Source: Devosiaceae bacterium (GTDB lineage: Bacteria > Pseudomonadota > Alphaproteobacteria > Rhizobiales > Devosiaceae). From it: 10,389 nucleotides of DNA. Under the pieces are notes generated by a model. The model was not told the origin of the DNA and did not search any database. It worked only from the letters and a program-made list of their open reading frames with translations. The stretch spans positions 1 through 10,389 of the forward strand of contig JAKISM010000082.1 in NCBI GenBank assembly GCA_021648585.1. Direction: 5' to 3'. The position numbers and the translations under genes are program-made. Shown here one piece after another: positions 6,182 to 10,389 of the stretch (positions are counted from its first letter, which is position 1; every line of letters starts with the position of its first letter).

Positions 6182-6204
6182 TTTACTATCTTCTTGCCAG
6201 TAAA
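6182..6204. repeat. Inverted repeat upstream of the TRAP small-subunit gene
   Basis: TTTACT (6182-6187) and AGTAAA (6199-6204) are perfect 6-bp arms around 11 bases. The TAC...GTA core recalls the operator at 4827-4848, but the half-sites are three bases further apart, so it is not the same geometry. A possible promoter overlaps it: TTGCCA (6194-6199), then GATAAA (6216-6221) after 16 bp. Arms this short can occur by chance in AT-rich DNA. Confidence 0.25.
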
Positions 6205-6242
6205 TTTTATAAATTGATAAAAATAATATCGGGGGAGTTAAT

Positions 6243-7166
6243 ATGGAAATGTTTGGTAGTTTTTTATTGAGTTTTGTTATGGGGTTTGTAAATCTCATAA
6301 TTTTCCCCTACCATTTATTTAAGTGGCTAACCCTTGAAACATTAAAAGAAAAAATGAGCGCTTTTACTTTGGCAGGGCAAAGCCATGAGTTTTTCTTTAT
6401 GATAGTTGCGCTAGTTCTAATTATTATTGTGATAGGGTTTTATAAGCGTAGCTTTTTGCGATCAACAGTTTATGGACTTGAAATGTTTAATGGCAAACTG
6501 GGTCAGTGGGCTGCTTGGTTTGCTATCCTGATGATGTTGCAGCAGGTAATGATTATTGGCATTGGGCAGATTTTCAGAGGCAATGAAGTTATATTTTCAC
6601 CACTTGGCATAGTGCTTTTTAATGAAGAATTACAATGGCTTTCTGGGCAATTAAAATTTTATAATGCCATATTAATTGCTGTTGCGTCAGCATATACTTT
6701 TATTGAAGGCGGGCATGTGAGGGTGGATTTAATCTATTCAGCTCTTAAAAGACGTGCGCAATTATGGCTTGATTTAATAGGCACATTATTCTTCTTTATT
6801 CCATCAACTGTTCTTTTATGGTGGTTTGCGTGGCCTATCGCCATGAATTCAATGTTCAAACAAAAGCCGATGAATATTTGGACTAGCTCTACAAAATGGC
6901 GTGATTTTAAGTGGGAATCATCTGGAACGGCAGAATTTTCTTGGGTCTGGGCATTTAAGACAATGATTGTCGTGTTTGCTGGTTTGATGTTTATTGTCGC
7001 TATTTCATTCCTATTACGTAATATTTTGGCACTACTTGAAAAAGACGATGAAATGGCATCGCATTATTCTTTTGCGAAAAAAGGTGCTGGAGCAATAAAA
7101 ATTAAAAAAGATAGAGCTGAAGAAATTGCAGATATTACAGAGCAATCAGCAGGGCATGGAGTTTAG
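6243..7166 (+). CDS. dctQ: TRAP transporter small membrane subunit (DctQ family, long form)
   Basis: The 307-residue membrane protein carries the DctQ signature HVRVDL at 158-163. Hydrophobic segments are at about 5-22, 50-66, 88-108, 138-154, 174-196 and 236-257, so it has two more than the usual four-helix, 160-200-residue DctQ. The extra pair is N-terminal, before the DctQ core that starts near residue 85. A hydrophilic insert at about 203-232, rich in Trp and Lys, probably lies between the last two helices, and the C-terminal tail (265-307) is charged. Long forms like this accompany TakP-type binding proteins. The subunit forms the membrane complex with DctM and supports Na+-driven uptake. 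GGGGGAG at 6231-6237 is a strong ribosome binding site. The stop lies three bases before the dctM start, so the two are translationally coupled. Confidence 0.85.
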   Translation: MEMFGSFLLSFVMGFVNLIIFPYHLFKWLTLETLKEKMSAFTLAGQSHEFFFMIVALVLIIIVIGFYKRSFLRSTVYGLEMFNGKLGQWAAWFAILMMLQQVMIIGIGQIFRGNEVIFSPLGIVLFNEELQWLSGQLKFYNAILIAVASAYTFIEGGHVRVDLIYSALKRRAQLWLDLIGTLFFFIPSTVLLWWFAWPIAMNSMFKQKPMNIWTSSTKWRDFKWESSGTAEFSWVWAFKTMIVVFAGLMFIVAISFLLRNILALLEKDDEMASHYSFAKKGAGAIKIKKDRAEEIADITEQSAGHGV

Positions 7167-7169
7167 TAG

Positions 7170-9275
7170 ATGTTATTTGGTTTATCAGGGGTTGAAATAT
7201 CACTCATTATCGTAGCTGTTAGTCTTTTTTCAGGCATATTGTCTGGTTTTCCGGTAGCTTTTGCACTGTCTGGCTCAGCATTTGTTAGTTTTGTTATTAT
7301 CGCCGTCCTAAATGAAGCTGGGTTACTTTATGTAGTTCAAAGCGTTAATGGCGTTGCTGAAAACATTCCAGTGTTTGAGCAGGGTTGGGAAAAGGCACTT
7401 CTATCAACTCTCTCGGTGTGGTCGCAAGGGGTGTTTTCTCGAGCCTTTGGTGGCAATGTTGAAACATTGTTAGCCGTTCCTTTATTTGTTTTGATGGGCA
7501 TTGCGCTTGAACGTTCAAACATTGCTGAAGATTTGCTTACCACAATGGCAAAATTATTTGGCGCACTTCCGGGTGGTCTAGCTATTGCGGTTGTTGTGGT
7601 TGGTACATTGCTTGCCGCTTCAACTGGTATTGTTGGTGCGACTGTTGTGACAATGGGTCTTATTGCGCTACCTACCATGCTTAAACACGGTTATTCTAAA
7701 TCCCTCTCAACTGGCGTGATTGCAACTTCTGGCACTTTGGGTCAAATTATTCCACCATCTATCGTGATTGTTTTGCTTGGCGCTATTGTTGGCGATATGT
7801 ACGCACAGGGCCAAGAATCAAGGGCTGCTGAATTGGGCATTACGGTACTTGAAATGCTTGGAGAGCCTGCGGTTATTTCAACTGGAACTTTATTTAAGGC
7901 GGCATTTTTACCGGGTCTATTTTTAGCAACCCTATATGCTCTTTATGCGTTTGGTTACGCTTTGCTAAATCCTAAAAAAGCCCCAGCGGTGCAATTAGGA
8001 GAGCCAGATCCTTATGCTCTTAAATCATATTATAATGATAATTCATGGCTATTGGTTGGTGCTATGTTTGGACCGGTACTAGCGCTTGTTATGCTCTGGA
8101 TTACTCTAGCCTCTTTTGGTTTTATTGGCTCAACTAGTGATATTGAAAGAGTAGTAACATATGCACCTCTATCAAATGGTATGGTAGCTATTGCGGTATT
8201 ATCTGGATTTATCATCACTCTAGCTTATGCAATGCGCCCCTCATATAATCGCTTACCAATATATTTAGGACTATTAGGCATTGCGCTTATGTTTATTCTT
8301 GATTGGTTATTTGTAGCTGGTGATGCCAGCGGTGGTACGAAGTTCCTGTTCTATATCATTCCCGGAGCGATGATTACTTATGGTCTTAAACATGCACTTC
8401 CACGCCTGTTAGAAGTTGAAGCTATTCGTGTTGTTTCTCCGCCAGTTATTTTAATCATTGCAGTGCTCGGATCAATTCTTGGTGGGGTGGCAAACCCAAC
8501 AGCGGCTGCATCATTGGGTGCGGCAGGTGCTGTTATGCTAGCGGCAAATAGAAAATTAAAAGATGCAGGTGTTTCTAATAAGCTCATTTTAGCTGCAGGT
8601 GTTTCTGTTATCCTATTATTAATAATGCGTGCCAATTTTGATCTTCGCATGAGCGTTGAAGATATTTCTTTTGATAATGGCGCTGCTATTGTGGTTACGC
8701 TTATTGCATTTCATATCGCATTTTTTGGTCTTTTGTTTGCATGTTGGACATTAGTTAAACATAAAATTATGTCGCCAATTATTAATGAAACAACCAAAGT
8801 AACGACAATGGTTTTTGTTATTCTGATTGGCTCGTTATTTCTCTCCTTGGTTTTACGTTCATTTGGCGGCGAACATTATATTCAAGAATTTTTGCACTCG
8901 TTTGAAGACCCTCGCACCTTGCTAATTGTCGTAATGATTGTATTGTTTTTCTTAGGGTTTGTGCTTGATTTTATTGAAATTATTTTCATTGTTATTCCTA
9001 TTGTTGGGCCAGTTATTTATGCGGTTGATCCAGCTTTAATGCACCCAGCTTGGATTACTATTCTAATCGCGGTGAATTTACAGACCTCATTCATTACGCC
9101 GCCATTTGGCTTTGCGCTATTTTATCTAAAAGGTGTAGCGCCACCAGAAGTTACAACGATGGATATTTATAAGGGCATTATTCCGTTTGTATTCATTCAA
9201 ATAATTGGCCTTGCTCTATTATGGAATTTCCCAATTATTGTGACATTCTTACCATCTCTTTTGCCAGCTAATTAG
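7170..9275 (+). CDS. dctM: TRAP transporter large membrane subunit (DctM family, 701-residue extended form)
   Basis: A large polytopic protein with the two DctM half-motifs: GTLGQIIPPSIVIVLLG at 188-204 followed by GGVANPTAAASLGAAGA near 438-453, and the C-terminal NLQTSFITPPFGFALFYLKG at 636-655 preceded by GFVLDFIEIIFIVIPIVGP. The usual DctM is about 430 residues. The extra length here falls mainly between about 270 and 420, where there are four further hydrophobic segments (about 292-316, 334-353, 362-383, 391-408), with one more at about 506-528. This is a known long subclass found with TakP-like proteins, not an artefact: the frame is open throughout and the inserts are hydrophobic. DctM forms the translocation channel and couples solute uptake to the Na+ gradient. 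GGAG at 7158-7161 lies inside the end of dctQ. The bdhA gene follows after 42 bp with no terminator. Confidence 0.92.
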   Translation: MLFGLSGVEISLIIVAVSLFSGILSGFPVAFALSGSAFVSFVIIAVLNEAGLLYVVQSVNGVAENIPVFEQGWEKALLSTLSVWSQGVFSRAFGGNVETLLAVPLFVLMGIALERSNIAEDLLTTMAKLFGALPGGLAIAVVVVGTLLAASTGIVGATVVTMGLIALPTMLKHGYSKSLSTGVIATSGTLGQIIPPSIVIVLLGAIVGDMYAQGQESRAAELGITVLEMLGEPAVISTGTLFKAAFLPGLFLATLYALYAFGYALLNPKKAPAVQLGEPDPYALKSYYNDNSWLLVGAMFGPVLALVMLWITLASFGFIGSTSDIERVVTYAPLSNGMVAIAVLSGFIITLAYAMRPSYNRLPIYLGLLGIALMFILDWLFVAGDASGGTKFLFYIIPGAMITYGLKHALPRLLEVEAIRVVSPPVILIIAVLGSILGGVANPTAAASLGAAGAVMLAANRKLKDAGVSNKLILAAGVSVILLLIMRANFDLRMSVEDISFDNGAAIVVTLIAFHIAFFGLLFACWTLVKHKIMSPIINETTKVTTMVFVILIGSLFLSLVLRSFGGEHYIQEFLHSFEDPRTLLIVVMIVLFFLGFVLDFIEIIFIVIPIVGPVIYAVDPALMHPAWITILIAVNLQTSFITPPFGFALFYLKGVAPPEVTTMDIYKGIIPFVFIQIIGLALLWNFPIIVTFLPSLLPAN

Positions 9276-9317
9276 CTAGGCTTAGGCACTAGATTAATGA
9301 AATGATGGGTTAGTTAG

Positions 9318-10097
9318 ATGAGCGCAAAAGTAGCACTTATAACGGGTTCAACCTCTGGCATTGGTTTAGCTATTGCAAAGGGTTTTGCCAAAGATGGCTA
9401 TATTACTTGCTTAAATAGTTTTGAGCCTGAGCAAGAAATATCCGAAATTGTTTTAGAGGTGGATAATGCAGGAAATGAGCCTGTTGCCTATTTCTCCTTT
9501 GATCTTTCTAATGCAACAAATGGTGCTAGGCTTGTTGAAGCGGTTATTACAAAATTTGGACGCTTAGATGTTTTGGTAAATAATGCAGGGGTGCAAAAAG
9601 TATCACCGATTGCACAATTAAGCACTTCTGATTGGGAACTAGTACGTACCATTTCGCTTGATGCTTCTTTTGAAACTATGAAAGCTAGTATTCCTGATAT
9701 GATTTCTCGTAATTGGGGGCGTATTATTAATATTGCATCAGCGCATGGGCTTGTAGCCTCACCATATAAATCTGCCTATGTTGCGGCCAAGCATGCACTG
9801 ATTGGATTAACAAAAACAGGTGCATTAGAAGTGGCGCAAAATGGCATTACGGTAAATGCAATTTGCCCGGGATATGTGTTAACGCCTTTGGTTGAAAAAC
9901 AGCTAAAAGATCAGATGAAGGCTCATAATATGAGTGAAGAAGAGGTGATTGATAAAATAATGCTAGCCAATCAGCCAACAAAGCAATTTATTGAGCCACA
10001 AGAAATTGCTGCTATGGCTTTATATCTATGTTCTGATATGGCACGTTCAATTACTGGAAGTGCAATTTCTATTGATGGAGGCTGGACTGCTAAATAG
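9318..10097 (+). CDS. bdhA: D-3-hydroxybutyrate dehydrogenase (short-chain dehydrogenase)
   Basis: The 259-residue SDR enzyme oxidises D-3-hydroxybutyrate to acetoacetate with NAD+ in the cytoplasm. The Rossmann motif TGSTSGIG is at 9-16 and NNAG at 88-91; catalytic S141, Y154 and K158 are all present. The substrate-carboxylate residues known from Pseudomonas fragi HBDH are present with a constant shift of one: Q93, H143 (INIASAHGL), K151, Q195 and W256 (DGGWTA), with PGYVLTPLVEKQ also characteristic. This makes the 3-hydroxybutyrate assignment much stronger than a generic SDR call. The start at 9318 has only a weak GGG upstream (9307-9309), but nearby ATGs are out of frame. It follows dctM by 42 bp on the same strand and is probably in its transcript, which links hydroxybutyrate oxidation to TRAP uptake. 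The enzyme also takes part in PHB and ketone-body metabolism. Confidence 0.92.
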   Translation: MSAKVALITGSTSGIGLAIAKGFAKDGYITCLNSFEPEQEISEIVLEVDNAGNEPVAYFSFDLSNATNGARLVEAVITKFGRLDVLVNNAGVQKVSPIAQLSTSDWELVRTISLDASFETMKASIPDMISRNWGRIINIASAHGLVASPYKSAYVAAKHALIGLTKTGALEVAQNGITVNAICPGYVLTPLVEKQLKDQMKAHNMSEEEVIDKIMLANQPTKQFIEPQEIAAMALYLCSDMARSITGSAISIDGGWTAK

Positions 10098-10104
10098 ATA
10101 AGGC

Positions 10105-10119
10105 TAACGTATAACGTTA
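10105..10119. repeat. Short inverted repeat between bdhA and the sugar-kinase gene
   Basis: TAACGT (10105-10110), ATA, then ACGTTA (10114-10119) is a perfect 6-bp dyad with a three-base centre, seven bases after the bdhA stop. The stem is too weak and lacks a T-run, so it is not a convincing terminator. It could be an operator or chance. Confidence 0.3.
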
Positions 10120-10136
10120 TTAGGGAAGGGCATTAG

Positions 10137-10389
10137 ATGTTAGTAGTTGGCGGTGAAAGTTTAGTAGATCTAATTTCAGAAGTTTGTGAAAATAATAATT
10201 CACTATCATTTGTAGCTCATGCTGGCGGATCACCATATAATTGTTCAATAGCTTTAGCAAAATTAGACAATGAGGTTGGCTTTTTATGCCCGTTTTCAAA
10301 AGATAATTTTGGCGATTTTTTACTAAAACCCTTGCTTAAATCTGGCGCTATAGCTTTGCTTGAAAAACGAGTTGCTGCGCCGTCATCAT
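10137..10389 (+). CDS. PfkB-family carbohydrate kinase, N-terminal part only
   Basis: The first 84 codons are present and the gene continues past the right edge. The protein begins MLVVGGESLVDLISEV and has the PfkB substrate-binding motif AGGSPYNCSIALAKL at about 29-43, followed by GFLCPFSKDNFGDFL (50-64) and the typical KSGA stretch near 70-73. This family phosphorylates sugars or nucleosides such as fructose, ribose or 2-keto-3-deoxygluconate; the N-terminal GGSPYN pattern is common in fructokinase-like members, but the ATP-site GxGD motif lies outside the window, so the substrate cannot be assigned. A strong GGGAAGGG ribosome binding site (10123-10130) supports the ATG at 10137. It follows bdhA by 39 bp on the same strand and could share the transcript, although a sugar kinase has no obvious place in hydroxybutyrate use. 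Confidence 0.85.
   Translation, partial: MLVVGGESLVDLISEVCENNNSLSFVAHAGGSPYNCSIALAKLDNEVGFLCPFSKDNFGDFLLKPLLKSGAIALLEKRVAAPSS

Noticed and set aside
7170..9275. Possible fusion or frameshift to explain the 701-residue DctM
   Set aside because: The frame is continuous, the inserts are hydrophobic and in keeping with long DctM forms known with TakP-like proteins, and both conserved half-motifs are intact.
9276..9317. Terminator or promoter between dctM and bdhA
   Set aside because: The 42 bases contain only small direct repeats (TAGG) and no stem with a T-run or credible -10/-35 pair, so read-through is the simpler view.

Overview
The window looks like chromosome from an AT-rich alphaproteobacterium, probably of the Hyphomicrobiales (Rhizobiales) type, possibly marine or host-associated. 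This placement is inferred from the protein families: an alphaproteobacterial-style PlsB-like acyltransferase N-terminus, an LldD of alphaproteobacterial type, a Tat-exported TakP-like TRAP binding protein, and a BdhA closest in motif content to rhizobial and pseudomonad enzymes. Codons are A/T-rich throughout. I see no tRNA, rRNA, insertion sequence, CRISPR array or phage gene, and no gene-free stretch longer than about 230 bases.

Left part (1-2700). The 5' end of a membrane-anchored acyltransferase gene runs off the left edge on the minus strand. Upstream of it on the same strand is a fumarylacetoacetate-hydrolase-family gene. Divergent from that is lldD, an FMN-dependent L-lactate dehydrogenase. 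lldD ends 2 bp from the end of a convergent small membrane protein gene of the DUF2892/YgaP family, which has its own promoter with an inverted repeat lying over the -10 box. The hydrolase family includes enzymes that split 2,4-diketo-3-deoxy sugar acids into pyruvate and L-lactate, so the divergent pair may belong to one catabolic route (inference).

Middle part (2694-4946). A two-component system (Cache-domain HisKA_3 histidine kinase and NarL/FixJ-type response regulator, overlapping by 4 bp) is transcribed leftwards. The 232-bp divergent region to its right contains a 22-bp inverted repeat with NarL-like 7-2-7 geometry, promoter-like elements, and a strong hairpin just ahead of the next gene's ribosome binding site.

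Right part (4947-10389). A rightward cluster encodes a complete tripartite TRAP transporter: Tat-exported binding protein, small membrane subunit and unusually long large membrane subunit. It is followed by D-3-hydroxybutyrate dehydrogenase (bdhA) with a fully conserved active site, then the start of a PfkB-family sugar kinase that runs off the right edge. A terminator-like hairpin after the binding-protein gene probably lowers expression of the permease genes relative to the binding protein.

Working model: the kinase senses a small carboxylate outside the membrane, the response regulator acts at the inverted repeat to switch on the TRAP transporter, and imported hydroxy- or oxo-acid (3-hydroxybutyrate is an attractive guess because of bdhA) is oxidised inside the cell. 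All protein families here are known. The interest lies in the regulatory architecture and the unproven substrate, not in a wholly new system.
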